A stretch of DNA of 24,098 nucleotides, taken from Lachnoclostridium sp. UBA3320 (GTDB taxonomy: Bacteria; Bacillota; Clostridia; Lachnospirales; Lachnospiraceae). The stretch covers positions 1 to 24,098 of the forward strand of contig DESG01000123.1 in NCBI GenBank assembly GCA_002361175.1, read 5' to 3'. The notes under the pieces were generated by a model. The model saw nothing but the letters and a program-made list of their open reading frames with translations. It was not told the origin of the DNA and searched no databases. Below are positions 6,430 through 14,938 of the stretch, piece after piece (the stretch's first letter is position 1; each line of letters opens with the position of its first letter). The position numbers and the translations under genes are program-made.

Positions 6430-8301
6430 TTAATTTTTTTCAAGGTAGACTAATAGTACAGAAACATCAGCTGGTGACACTCCTGATATTCTTGATGCCT
6501 GTCCTACTGATTCAGGTCTAAATTTTTTTAATTTTTGCTTTGCTTCAAGTCTTAAACTGTATACATCATCATAATCTATATCTAATGGTATTTTTTTATT
6601 TTCAAGTTTTTTAAACTGCTCAACTTGCCTTAATTGCCTTTCAATATAGCCTTCATATTTTATTGCTATATTTACCTGTTCTTTTACATCAACAGGAAGC
6701 TCTGGTCTATCTATATCTACGGAAGCCAATTTTTCATAGGAAAGTTCTGGTCGTCTTATAAGTTCTGCCATAGTCACACCTGACTGTAAAAGAGTGCTGC
6801 CATTTTCTTCTAATATTTTTTGTATATCTTTCTTAGCTCCCACATTTACATTTTTTATTCTTTCTGTTTCTTCTTGTATAAGCCTTTCCTTTTCTAATAA
6901 TTTATTATATCTTTCATCATCAATAAGCCCCACATCATGTCCAATCTTGGTAAGACGCAAGTCAGCATTATCTTGTCTTAATAATAACCTATACTCTGCC
7001 CTTGATGTCATCATACGATATGGCTCATTTGTGCCTTTCGTTATTAAATCATCTATAAGAACACCGATGTAAGCTTGTGAACGGTCAAGTATAAGTGGTT
7101 TCTTTCCCAAAATTTTCATAGCTGCATTAATTCCTGCTATTATACCCTGAGCGGCAGCTTCTTCATAACCAGAGCTTCCATTTGATTGTCCTGCACTAAA
7201 AAAACCATCTATATTTTTAAATTCAAGTGTTGCTTTTAACTGCACAGGATTGATACAATCGTACTCTATTGCATACGCATTTCTGACTATTGTAGCATGT
7301 TCAAGTCCTGGCACTGAATGATACATTTTATACTGTACATCTTCTGGTAATGAACTGGACATACCTCCCACATACATCTCATTTGTATAATTGCCTTCTG
7401 GTTCAATAAAAACCTGGTGTCTTTCTTTATCAGCAAATCTCATTACCTTATCTTCAATCGAAGGACAATATCTTGGACCTGTCCCTTTAATATTTCCTGA
7501 GTAAAGGGGCGACCTGTCTATATTGTCCATTATTATCTTATGAGTTTCCATATTAGTATAAGTAAGCCAACAAGACACTTGTTCACGCTCAAGTTCTTCT
7601 GGTATATTTGTAAATGAAAAAGGAACAATATTTGTATCACCTTTCTGTTCCGCCATTTTAGAAAAATCAATAGTTCTTTTATCTACTCTTGCAGGTGTCC
7701 CTGTCTTAAATCTTCTGACTTCTATACCAAGTGCTAAAAGACAATCTGTCAGATGGTTGGCTGCGGCAAGACCATTAGGACCTGTATATTGGCTTACATC
7801 TCCATATATACACCTTGCTTTAAGATAAGTTCCAGTACACATTATTGCTGCACGACATGGATAAATCGCATCTGAAATTGTTCGAACGCCTGTAACTTTT
7901 TTATTTTTTACTATTACCTCTGCAACTTCATTTTGTTTAATAACAAGATTATCTGTGTTTTCTAAAACTTTTCTCATAGCCCGACTATAGTCTTTTTTAT
8001 CTGCCTGTGCTCTAAGTGAATGTACAGCAGGACCTTTTGACGTATTAAGCATCTTTGTTTGTATAAACGTCTTATCAATATTTTTTCCCATCTCGCCGCC
8101 AAGTGCATCTACTTCACGGACAAGATGTCCCTTAGAGCTTCCACCCACATTAGGATTGCAAGGCATCATCGCTATGCTGTCTATACTGACTGTAAAAATA
8201 AGGGTTTTTAAACCTAGTCTTGCCGTTGCAAGCGCTGCCTCACACCCTGCATGTCCTGCACCAATAACAACAACATCATATGACTCATATGTATAAGACA
8301 T
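6430..8301 (-). CDS. mnmG: tRNA uridine-5-carboxymethylaminomethyl modification enzyme MnmG (GidA)
   Basis: A 623-residue FAD enzyme. With MnmE it installs the (carboxymethyl)aminomethyl group on uridine 34 of tRNAs, using methylene-tetrahydrofolate, glycine or ammonium, and NADH. The dinucleotide-binding motif GAGHAGCEAA is at 14-23, followed by MPCNPNVGGSSKGHLVREVD. SRAEYRLLLRQDNADLRL marks the C-terminal part, and the tail has the conserved helical segment SGVSPADVSVLLVYLEK. Length is typical. GGAGGT precedes the ATG. It lies 34 bp after mnmE, matching the shared pathway. Confidence 0.97.
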   Translation of the reverse strand: MSYTYESYDVVVIGAGHAGCEAALATARLGLKTLIFTVSIDSIAMMPCNPNVGGSSKGHLVREVDALGGEMGKNIDKTFIQTKMLNTSKGPAVHSLRAQADKKDYSRAMRKVLENTDNLVIKQNEVAEVIVKNKKVTGVRTISDAIYPCRAAIMCTGTYLKARCIYGDVSQYTGPNGLAAANHLTDCLLALGIEVRRFKTGTPARVDKRTIDFSKMAEQKGDTNIVPFSFTNIPEELEREQVSCWLTYTNMETHKIIMDNIDRSPLYSGNIKGTGPRYCPSIEDKVMRFADKERHQVFIEPEGNYTNEMYVGGMSSSLPEDVQYKMYHSVPGLEHATIVRNAYAIEYDCINPVQLKATLEFKNIDGFFSAGQSNGSSGYEEAAAQGIIAGINAAMKILGKKPLILDRSQAYIGVLIDDLITKGTNEPYRMMTSRAEYRLLLRQDNADLRLTKIGHDVGLIDDERYNKLLEKERLIQEETERIKNVNVGAKKDIQKILEENGSTLLQSGVTMAELIRRPELSYEKLASVDIDRPELPVDVKEQVNIAIKYEGYIERQLRQVEQFKKLENKKIPLDIDYDDVYSLRLEAKQKLKKFRPESVGQASRISGVSPADVSVLLVYLEKN

Positions 8302-8335
8302 ATTATTTGACCTCCAATCTACATTGCTTAAAAAA

Positions 8336-9754
8336 CTATTTTCCCATGCAAAAATCCTTAAAAATTTTATTTACTAAATCTTCTGAAGCTGTTTCTCCGT
8401 TTATTAAGCCAAGTTTTCTATATGCATCCATCATATCAATAGTGAAAAAGTCTTCTGGCATACCTAAGTTAATAGTATCTCTTACCTGAATTAAACTGCG
8501 CACTGCATCTTCCACTGCTTCTTTATGGCGTATACTTGTAAGATATACTTGGTCATTAAATGTAATATCCCCATGTAAAAATGAATTTTTTATATATTCA
8601 GACAAATTTCTAAGCCCTTGTTTCGTTTCATTGGAAAATTCAATACAGTCCCAATTTAACTTATTTTTTATATCTTTTTCAGACAATTTGACATTTAAAT
8701 CTGACTTATTCATAAGTACAACACCTGTTTTATTCTTAATTAAATTTATAATCTGTCTGTCAGCTTGTTCTAATGGAACACTTGCATCAACAACATAAAT
8801 TATAAAATCAGCTTTTTCTATATAAGTAATTGCCTTGTCAACTCCTATATTCTCTACTAAATCATTAGTTTCATGTATTCCAGCAGTATCAACAAGATTT
8901 AACACAATATTATCCAAATATACTGTTTCCTCTATAATATCTCTTGTAGTTCCTGCAACATTTGTAACTATTGCCCTTTCCTCATCCAAAAGAAGATTCA
9001 TAAGAGAAGATTTTCCTGCATTTGGCTTTCCGACAATAACTGTATTAATTCCTTCTGATTTCATTCTTCCATCATTAAAACGCATAATAAGAGCATTTAA
9101 TTTATTTATCTCATTTTCTATATCTTTAAGAATATCATCTCTATGTTCATCTAAATTATAGTGTTCTGGGTCATCAAGAGCTGCTTCTATAAATCCAAGA
9201 TTGTGAAGAAGTTCTTGTCTTATATCTTCAATATAGGATGAAACACTTCCTTCAAGCTGTTTAACTGCACTGTCTAATGCAAAATTACTTTTAGAAGCTA
9301 TTATTTTCATAACAGCTTCTGCCTGTGACAAATCTATTCTTCCATTTAAAAATGCCCTTTTTGTAAATTCACCTGGCTCTGCAAGTCTAGCTCCATTTTT
9401 TAACAACACCTCTAATATTTTTTTCACTACAAATGGTCCACCGTGAGCATCAATCTCTATCACATCCTCTCTAGTATAACTGTTAGGCGCTTTCATTAAT
9501 AATACTATCACCTCATCAACAACACTGCTGCCATCTGTAATAAAGCCATAACTGATAGTATGCGTCTGTTTTTTGACAAAATAGTCATTGTCCCATTCTA
9601 TATTTTTTAACTTTTCTCCATTCTTATCCACAAATTTCCTAGTTCTAAATATTTTTCCCACTATCTCTAAAGATTTACTTCCACTTATACGTATTATTCC
9701 TATTCCTCCGCCCATACCACTTGCAATTCCTGCAATAGTGCTGTCGCTTTCCAT
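8336..9754 (-). CDS. mnmE: tRNA modification GTPase MnmE (TrmE)
   Basis: A 472-residue GTPase, partner of MnmG in wobble-uridine modification. It has an N-terminal folate-binding dimerisation domain with GGIGIIRISG near 16-25, then a helical domain with an inserted G domain: P-loop GKPNAGKSS at 242-250, GTTRD at 268-272, DTAG at 289-292 and NKSD at 349-352. The C-terminus is the catalytic CMGK (Cys 469), matching the family Cx(G)K ending, so the gene is intact. The ATG has AAAGGTG about 11 nt upstream. It lies between a hairpin terminator downstream of jag and the mnmG start. Confidence 0.97.
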   Translation of the reverse strand: MESDSTIAGIASGMGGGIGIIRISGSKSLEIVGKIFRTRKFVDKNGEKLKNIEWDNDYFVKKQTHTISYGFITDGSSVVDEVIVLLMKAPNSYTREDVIEIDAHGGPFVVKKILEVLLKNGARLAEPGEFTKRAFLNGRIDLSQAEAVMKIIASKSNFALDSAVKQLEGSVSSYIEDIRQELLHNLGFIEAALDDPEHYNLDEHRDDILKDIENEINKLNALIMRFNDGRMKSEGINTVIVGKPNAGKSSLMNLLLDEERAIVTNVAGTTRDIIEETVYLDNIVLNLVDTAGIHETNDLVENIGVDKAITYIEKADFIIYVVDASVPLEQADRQIINLIKNKTGVVLMNKSDLNVKLSEKDIKNKLNWDCIEFSNETKQGLRNLSEYIKNSFLHGDITFNDQVYLTSIRHKEAVEDAVRSLIQVRDTINLGMPEDFFTIDMMDAYRKLGLINGETASEDLVNKIFKDFCMGK

Positions 9755-9785
9755 ACAGACTTACACACCTTTCTTAAAAAAGTTA

Positions 9786-9811
9786 GAAAAAAGAAGGCTG
9801 TCACCAGCCTC
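9786..9811 (-). terminator. hairpin terminator between jag and mnmE
   Basis: On the minus strand AGGCTG, loop GTGA and CAGCCT (plus 9795-9810) form a short GC-rich stem followed by TTCTTTTTTC. This is a typical intrinsic terminator and implies at least partial separation of jag from mnmE. Confidence 0.7.
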
Positions 9812-9832
9812 CATTTCCACTATTAATTGTTC

Positions 9833-10624
9833 CTATTCGTTATCTTCTATTACCTTTTCTTTATTAAACTTTTCACGCCTATTATTAGAATTTTTCCTAT
9901 TATAATCGCTATTTCTTCTGCGATAAGTACCTTTTCTATTTTCATCATATGATTTATCATATGAATATTTACCTTTGTGTTCATATTCCATATCAACACC
10001 TGGTTTTAAAGTAATGACTACTTTGCGATAAGGTTCTTCACCTTCACTATGTGTTTCAACATACTTATCTTTTTGCAGGGCAGAATGTATAATCCTTCTC
10101 TCATATGGATTCATAGGCTCAAGATATACTGGACGACGAATCCTCTTAACTTTATGTGCAAGATTCTTCGCCAAATTTTCAAGTGTCTCTTTTCTTCGTT
10201 CACGATAATTTTCTGTATCAAGCTTTACCTTAACATAATTCTCTGTATTTTTATTAATAACAAGACCTAAGAGATACTGCAATGAATCAAGGGTGATTCC
10301 TCTCTTGCCTATAAGAAGTCCCATTTCATCACCACTTAAATCAACAGCAAGCTGATTCTCTGTCTCATCATAGTCCAATTTAATATCTACTTTCAAATCC
10401 ATTGTATCAAATACTTTGTCAAGAAAAGCAATAGCACTATCTTTAATATCAAATTTAACCCTTACACGTATTTTTGCAGGTTTACTAAAAAGCCCAAGTA
10501 TTCCTGCACTTTCTTTTTCAATGACTTCAAACTCAACTTTGTCACTAGTTGTCTTTAGTTGTACCAATGCATTAGTTAAAGCTTCATCAACAGTTTTTGC
10601 TGTAAATTCATTCCATTCAGACAT
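9833..10624 (-). CDS. jag: RNA-binding protein Jag (KhpB/EloR)
   Basis: A 263-residue protein with the three-part Jag layout: an N-terminal Jag-N domain (EFTAKTVDEAL), a KH domain at about 75-145, including the LLIGKRGITLDSLQYLL segment, and an R3H domain with LEPMNPYERRIIHSAL, which has the R-xxx-H core. In streptococci and others it binds RNA with KhpA and controls cell elongation and division. A basic low-complexity tail (many Arg, Asn, Lys, Tyr) extends beyond R3H. A longer reading begins at 10636, but the sequence ATGGAGGAGACTATG shows that GGAGGAG is the ribosome binding site of the second ATG at 10624. It is the usual neighbour of yidC. Confidence 0.93.
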   Translation of the reverse strand: MSEWNEFTAKTVDEALTNALVQLKTTSDKVEFEVIEKESAGILGLFSKPAKIRVRVKFDIKDSAIAFLDKVFDTMDLKVDIKLDYDETENQLAVDLSGDEMGLLIGKRGITLDSLQYLLGLVINKNTENYVKVKLDTENYRERRKETLENLAKNLAHKVKRIRRPVYLEPMNPYERRIIHSALQKDKYVETHSEGEEPYRKVVITLKPGVDMEYEHKGKYSYDKSYDENRKGTYRRRNSDYNRKNSNNRREKFNKEKVIEDNE

Positions 10625-10674
10625 AGTCTCCTCCATTCTGTCTTAAAAAAACGAATAATCCATATCTTTCATGT

Positions 10675-11946
10675 TTATTTTTTATCACCTGAATTATCCC
10701 TAGCCATCATATTAGCATATGCTGCAATACTTCCCTCTGTATATTTCTTATTGCCACCTGTCTTATAACTGTTCTTGCTTAATTTTGCACTACTGATATT
10801 TTTACTAATGCTGCTATCATTCTTTTTCTCCTCACCATTTGTCGGCTTTGACTGTATTGAACTTGTCCTTTTTTGCGCAATATCTTTCATTGCAGTATTA
10901 GGGTCAACTCCAAGTTTTTCATAACGTTTCTTTGATTTTTCAACATTTTTAGCTACTTCTGCATCCATATCCATCCGATTAAAATAAATATTTATTCCTA
11001 AAGATTGGAATATTCTAAACACATTACCTGCAATCCAGTAAATGCCAGCACCTATAGGGAACATAAAGCACATAAGACCTGTCATAATAGGCATTACATT
11101 GTTCATCATCTTCATTGACGCAGCAGTAGGATTATCAGTATCTGTAGTCTGCGGATTACCTGCCATGCTTATCTTAAAACTGATTATCTGTGTTATAGTA
11201 GAAAGTATAGGAATAATAACACTTACATTCCTTATCGCTGGAGTGTCAGCAAGGTTTAATCCTAAAAATGAATTAATCTGTCTTGATTTTTCTGCTACAG
11301 ACATAATTGTACTTTCTAAAGCAGGACAAGTATTTACAAGCTGCTCCCATGCAGCTGCATTAAATTGACCAAGAACATCTATAAAATAACTAATATTACT
11401 ACTTTCCTTTGCAGCTTGTACTGCATTATTGATAACATACGTATTAGAGGTAACCATTTTAGAAAGCTGTTCAACTGTAACCCCAGCAGTCTGTATCTTT
11501 TCTGCTAAATCTATATATATTTCCTGCACCTGTGGTACATATGCAGGAATATTATAAACAACCCTGTATAAAGCAAGTAAAATTGGAAAAGTTATAAACA
11601 TTGGCAGACATCCGCTCGCAGGACTAACACCATATTTTTGGTATAAAGCCTGAGTTTCAAGCGACATCTTCTGTTGTGATGCCTGATCCTTTTTATTTTT
11701 ATATTTCTTCTGTATTTCCGTTAATTCAGGATTCATTATAGAAGACATTTTAGCAAATTTTTGTTGTTTAATCTGCAACGGCAGCATTAATGCATTTACT
11801 ATGAAAGTAAAAAGTATAATACATATACCCGCATTTTCAATCCCAAAGTTTGAAAGCAATGCATAAAGCGCCTGTAAAATATATCCAAGCAATCTAGCAA
11901 CTGGACCCAATATTGCCCCTTGGTATGTTGTTAAAATTACACTCAT
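10675..11946 (-). CDS. yidC: membrane protein insertase YidC/Oxa1
   Basis: A 423-residue YidC. It inserts and folds membrane proteins, with or without Sec. Membrane segments are visible at about 38-58, 114-133, 241-259, 284-300 and 301-318. After the first comes the cytoplasmic helical hairpin, with LPLQIKQQKFAKMSSIMNPE. Two features differ from Bacillus SpoIIIJ. First, the groove Arg that normally precedes the LPL motif is Asn 51. Second, about 105 residues (134-240) lie between segments 2 and 3 on the outer face. There is no lipoprotein signal. The C-terminal tail is Lys- and Ser-rich and probably cytoplasmic, near the ribosome. AGGAGG lies 10 nt before the ATG. The jag-yidC-yidD-rnpA context confirms the identity. 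Confidence 0.95.
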   Translation of the reverse strand: MSVILTTYQGAILGPVARLLGYILQALYALLSNFGIENAGICIILFTFIVNALMLPLQIKQQKFAKMSSIMNPELTEIQKKYKNKKDQASQQKMSLETQALYQKYGVSPASGCLPMFITFPILLALYRVVYNIPAYVPQVQEIYIDLAEKIQTAGVTVEQLSKMVTSNTYVINNAVQAAKESSNISYFIDVLGQFNAAAWEQLVNTCPALESTIMSVAEKSRQINSFLGLNLADTPAIRNVSVIIPILSTITQIISFKISMAGNPQTTDTDNPTAASMKMMNNVMPIMTGLMCFMFPIGAGIYWIAGNVFRIFQSLGINIYFNRMDMDAEVAKNVEKSKKRYEKLGVDPNTAMKDIAQKRTSSIQSKPTNGEEKKNDSSISKNISSAKLSKNSYKTGGNKKYTEGSIAAYANMMARDNSGDKK

Positions 11947-11982
11947 AATCTAAAGTCCTCCTACGCCATTCAAAAGTCCATG

Positions 11983-12195
11983 CTATGGCACTGGGTCATA
12001 ACCACCTTTTGCAAAAGGGTGACATCTTAAAATACGCCTGACAGCTAAAAAACCCCCTTTTAAGAAACCATACTTTTCTAATGCTTCTATTGCATACTGC
12101 GAACAAGTAGGTGTGTATATACACACAGGTCTTCCTTTTAAGGGAGATAAAAACTTTTGATATAATTTTATAATCAATATCACGAATTTTTTCAT
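11983..12195 (-). CDS. yidD: membrane protein insertion efficiency factor YidD
   Basis: A complete 70-residue YidD. Conserved elements are YQKFLSPLKG, CIYTPTCSQYAIEAL with its cysteines, and the C-terminal RRILRCHPFAKGGYDPVP. In E. coli YidD helps YidC-dependent insertion at the inner membrane. An amphipathic N-terminal segment (KKFVILIIKLYQKFL) probably binds the membrane. It lies between rnpA and yidC as in most bacteria. Confidence 0.96.
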   Translation of the reverse strand: MKKFVILIIKLYQKFLSPLKGRPVCIYTPTCSQYAIEALEKYGFLKGGFLAVRRILRCHPFAKGGYDPVP

Positions 12196-12225
12196 AAAGA
12201 AACCTAATTTCTTAACCTCTATTAT

Positions 12226-12558
12226 CTATCTTTTAACAATCTTATGAGTCCTGCCAAGATGCAGAACTGCACTTTCAATATCTTGATACTTCTTTCCTTT
12301 AGCCGTATTCCTAGCTATAATTATAATATCATACCCTATGGCGAACTTATCTTCATTCAATCTGATACTTTCTCTTATCAGCCTAGTAACCCTATGCCTT
12401 ACAACACTGTTGCCAACTTTTTTACTTACAGTAATCCCAAAACGGTTTATAGACATTTGATTATAAATTATATACATAACAAGATACTTATTAGCATAGG
12501 ATTTACCATGGTGATATACATTTAAAAAATCACAATTCTTTCTAATTGGTTCAAACAC
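12226..12558 (-). CDS. rnpA: ribonuclease P protein component RnpA
   Basis: A 110-residue protein subunit of RNase P, which trims the 5' leader of precursor tRNAs with the RNA subunit RnpB. The substrate-binding opening (IRKNCDFLNVYHHGKSYANKY) and the signature ITVSKKVGNSVVRHRVTRLIRES are present. The usual RNR core reads RHR. The start is GTG at 12558, with AGAGGG about 6 nt upstream. A hairpin between rpmH and rnpA probably lowers its expression relative to L34. Confidence 0.95.
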   Translation of the reverse strand: MFEPIRKNCDFLNVYHHGKSYANKYLVMYIIYNQMSINRFGITVSKKVGNSVVRHRVTRLIRESIRLNEDKFAIGYDIIIIARNTAKGKKYQDIESAVLHLGRTHKIVKR

Positions 12559-12596
12559 AACAATCCCTCTGCCACTAAAGCAGGACTTTTACCCAT

Positions 12597-12623
12597 AGAA
12601 GAAAAGGTCACATAAATGCGACC
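12597..12623 (-). terminator. hairpin between rpmH and rnpA, probable partial terminator
   Basis: On the minus strand an 8-bp stem (plus 12606-12613 with 12616-12623, one G-U pair) is followed by TTTTCTTCT. The stem begins with the last base of the rpmH stop codon. Its position suggests attenuation, letting rpmH be made in excess over rnpA. Confidence 0.55.
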
Positions 12624-12757
12624 TATGCGGATAACTTATGTCTTCCTTTTGCCCTTCTGTTTGATAATACTTTTCTGCCATTAGCTGTCTGCATTCTCTT
12701 TCTAAATCCATGAACTCTCTTTCTGGACTTTTTCTTAGGCTGAAATGTCATTTTCAT
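12623..12757 (-). CDS. rpmH: 50S ribosomal protein L34
   Basis: Translated by hand from the minus strand: 44 residues, starting MKMTFQPKKKSRKRVHGF and ending RAKGRHKLSA. This matches L34 in length and at the conserved core RKRMQTANGRKVL. L34 is a small basic protein of the large ribosomal subunit. AAGGAGGT lies about 10 nt before the ATG. As usual it is the first gene leftward from oriC and precedes rnpA. Confidence 0.97.
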   Translation of the reverse strand: MKMTFQPKKKSRKRVHGFRKRMQTANGRKVLSNRRAKGRHKLSA

Positions 12758-12818
12758 TGCTAAAAACACCTCCTTTTAAAATTATACACAAATGGGGTTT
12801 TGCCTAAACCGTGTGCTT

Positions 12819-12847
12819 ATTATAGCATAACAGATATATTGTTTCAA
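12819..12847 (-). promoter_or_regulatory. rpmH: rpmH operon promoter
   Basis: On the minus strand -35 TTGAAA (plus 12842-12847) and -10 TATAAT (plus 12819-12824) are 17 bp apart. TG one base before the -10 gives an extended TGCTATAAT. The first DnaA box lies 38 bp upstream of the -35. Confidence 0.8.
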
Positions 12848-12884
12848 GTATTTAATGTATTTTTTTATCTACGATTTTTAAAAG

Positions 12885-12915
12885 TTATCCACATTATTTT
12901 TGAGTTATCCACATT
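12885..12915. repeat. 31-bp direct repeat within oriC, copy 1
   Basis: Identical to 13190-13220. Each copy contains two DnaA boxes 20 bp apart, separated by TTATTTTTGAG. Confidence 0.9.
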
Positions 12916-13189
12916 ATTTTCACAAGTTATCCACAGCCCTATTTCAATGTGGATAATGTGGATAACTTTTTTGTGGATAATGTGGATAACTTTTGTACAA
13001 ATATCTCCTTTATAATATGAAATAACTCATTTTTTCCTTAATTTTCCAGATTTTTTTTATCCACAAAATAGCTTTTTAAAAGTAAGTTACACAAATATAG
13101 TAAATACAGGTATCTACTTTTGTAGACAAAATTATTTTTTTTATAAAGTTATGCACAAAATGTGGATAAAATGTGGATAACTACCCCAC

Positions 13190-13220
13190 TTATCCACATT
13201 ATTTTTGAGTTATCCACATT
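13190..13220. repeat. 31-bp direct repeat within oriC, copy 2
   Basis: Second copy of the two-box unit at 12885-12915, 305 bp away. This suggests that the DnaA-box array grew by duplication. Confidence 0.9.
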
Positions 13221-13440
13221 TTATCCACAAGTTATCCACATTATCCACATTTTTCCCATAAATACTAGGCTCTCCAGAGTTATCCACATTATCCACATTG
13301 TCCACATTGCAAAAAGTTATCCACATTGGATTGTGGATAACTTGTGGATAACTACTTAAAAAATGTGGATAACTAAAAATCACTTTATTATCCACATTAT
13401 TAACATTGCAAACGAATCCATCATTTTGGAATGTTTAAAA

Positions 13441-13470
13441 TTGACTTGTATTTTCGCCTTATTTGATATA
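13441..13470 (+). promoter_or_regulatory. dnaA: candidate dnaA promoter
   Basis: TTGACT at 13441-13446 is a good -35. The best -10 is GATATA at 13465-13470 (18-bp spacer) within the AT-rich GATATAAAAT; the exact -10 is uncertain. It lies downstream of the whole left DnaA-box cluster and about 90 bp before the dnaA start. Confidence 0.5.
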
Positions 13471-13561
13471 AAATAGAGTATATGATGTGTTAATTTTGCC
13501 TATCATTAGCATTTTAATTAACATTTAAAAATAACTTTAAACATTGAAGAGGTATATTACT

Positions 13562-14938
13562 TTGGAAAACGAATTATACCAGAGGTGGGACGAAATACTG
13601 GAACATATGAAAATTAATTTTGGTATTACAGATGTTTCATACCGTACTTTTATAAAAATTTTAAGTATTTATTCAATAGAAAATACTAATCTTACTATAC
13701 TAATTGATGATATAAATATAGGAAACAGTAAATCTTTCATTGAAAAAAAATACAATAGGTTTTTGTCAGTTGCAATAGAAGAAATTACAGGCATACACTA
13801 TGAAATCTCTTATCTCTCGCTGACTGCCCTAGATGAGCAAAGCAAAGACCGTGACCATAAAAAAGATACGAAAAAAATAAAGCTAAATCCTTCTATAAAT
13901 CCAAATTATACTTTTGATACGTTTATTGTAGGTGACAATAATGATTATGCACATGCGGCATCGCTAAAAGTTGCTGAAGAGCCTGGTGTTACTTATAATC
14001 CTCTTTTTATTTATGGTGGTCCAGGGCTTGGTAAGACACATCTTATGCATGCTGTTGCAAATTATATACTTTGGAATGATAAAAGTAAAGAAGTCTTATA
14101 TGTAACAAGCGAGACATTTACTAACGAAATTGTAGATGCGGTACGTGACAGCAAAAATGAACATTCAACGGCACGTCAAGAATTTCGTAAAAAATATAGA
14201 GATGTAGATGTACTTTTAATAGATGATATACAATTCATCATAGGCAAAGAATCTACCCAGATGGAATTTTTTCACACTTTTAATCATTTATATGAATCAC
14301 ATAAGCAAATAATTATATCCAGTGACAAACATCCATCAACTATGACAATGCTTGAAGAAAGGCTTCGCTCACGCTTTGAAATGGGACTTACTGTAGATAT
14401 CAAGCCTCCTACATATGAGACACGCATGGCGATTTTGCGTAAAAAAGTATCAGAAGAAAATATTATATTGGATGATAAAATACTTGATTACATTGCCAAC
14501 AATATTGTTTCTAATGTAAGAGAACTGCAAGGAGCAATACTTAAAATAACCTCATTTTCCAAACTCTGTGATAATGATATAACAATGGACCTTGCCAGAG
14601 AAGCTTTGTCAGATATGATTAACCAAGATGTAAAAAAGGAAATTACTGTTGAATATATTGCAGAAACTGTAGCAGACCATTTTGGAATTACAGTAAAAGA
14701 CTTACTGTCGTCTAAACGCAACTTTGCTATTGCTTTCCCACGTCATATTTGTATGTACCTATGCCGTAACATCACAGATATATCTCTTGTTGAAATAGGA
14801 AGCAGACTTGGCAATAGGCATCACACTACTGTACTTCACGGTGTTGAGCTTATAGAAAAAAAACTTAAAGATGATAATCAAAATAAAGAATTGATAAAAA
14901 CTCTCGATGTACTAAATAAAAAAATTAATCCACAATGA
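13562..14938 (+). CDS. dnaA: chromosomal replication initiator DnaA
   Basis: A 458-residue DnaA. It binds 9-bp boxes, assembles as an ATP filament on oriC, opens the DNA and loads helicase. Domain I begins ENELYQRWDEIL. A short Lys/Asp-rich linker is at about 90-110. The AAA+ domain has Walker A GGPGLGKT at 152-159 and Walker B VLLIDD at 217-222. The C-terminal DNA-binding domain has PRHICMYLCRNIT and the signature EIGSRLGNRHHTTV ending at 424. Most DnaA proteins have GRDHTTV; here the Asp is His. The start is TTG at 13562, with GAAGAGG 9 nt upstream; a TTG 18 bp earlier would lie beside that site. DnaA boxes flank the gene on both sides. Confidence 0.96.
   Translation: MENELYQRWDEILEHMKINFGITDVSYRTFIKILSIYSIENTNLTILIDDINIGNSKSFIEKKYNRFLSVAIEEITGIHYEISYLSLTALDEQSKDRDHKKDTKKIKLNPSINPNYTFDTFIVGDNNDYAHAASLKVAEEPGVTYNPLFIYGGPGLGKTHLMHAVANYILWNDKSKEVLYVTSETFTNEIVDAVRDSKNEHSTARQEFRKKYRDVDVLLIDDIQFIIGKESTQMEFFHTFNHLYESHKQIIISSDKHPSTMTMLEERLRSRFEMGLTVDIKPPTYETRMAILRKKVSEENIILDDKILDYIANNIVSNVRELQGAILKITSFSKLCDNDITMDLAREALSDMINQDVKKEITVEYIAETVADHFGITVKDLLSSKRNFAIAFPRHICMYLCRNITDISLVEIGSRLGNRHHTTVLHGVELIEKKLKDDNQNKELIKTLDVLNKKINPQ

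Larger units (their letters stand above)
12885..13396. other. oriC: oriC, left DnaA-box cluster upstream of dnaA
   Basis: I count 22 exact TTATCCACA boxes by hand. Plus-oriented starts: 12885, 12905, 12927, 13057, 13190, 13210, 13221, 13232, 13241, 13280, 13289, 13317, 13388. Minus-oriented starts: 12948, 12957, 12972, 12981, 13161, 13172, 13332, 13343, 13364. TTATGCACA at 13149 and TTGTCCACA at 13298 are near matches. Many are spaced 9 or 11 bp, sometimes head to tail without a gap. An AT-rich gap at 12990-13148 has only one exact box. The rest of the 12758-13561 interval holds the rpmH and dnaA promoters; I see no credible gene. Confidence 0.95.

Noticed and set aside
13111..13126. Small hairpin TCTAC-TTTT-GTAGA in the origin gap, considered as a terminator or regulatory site
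   Set aside because: The stem is only 5 bp and AT-rich with no following uninterrupted T run; chance is a sufficient explanation.
12800..13395. Several short reading frames (61-71 residues) rich in VIHIIHI, WITF or VDNVDN repeats in the origin
   Set aside because: They are translations of repeated DnaA boxes, lack ribosome binding sites and resemble no protein.
12885..13396. Possible CRISPR or satellite array, because of many repeated short units
   Set aside because: The repeated unit is the 9-bp DnaA box in both orientations with irregular spacing, not a long direct repeat with unique spacers.
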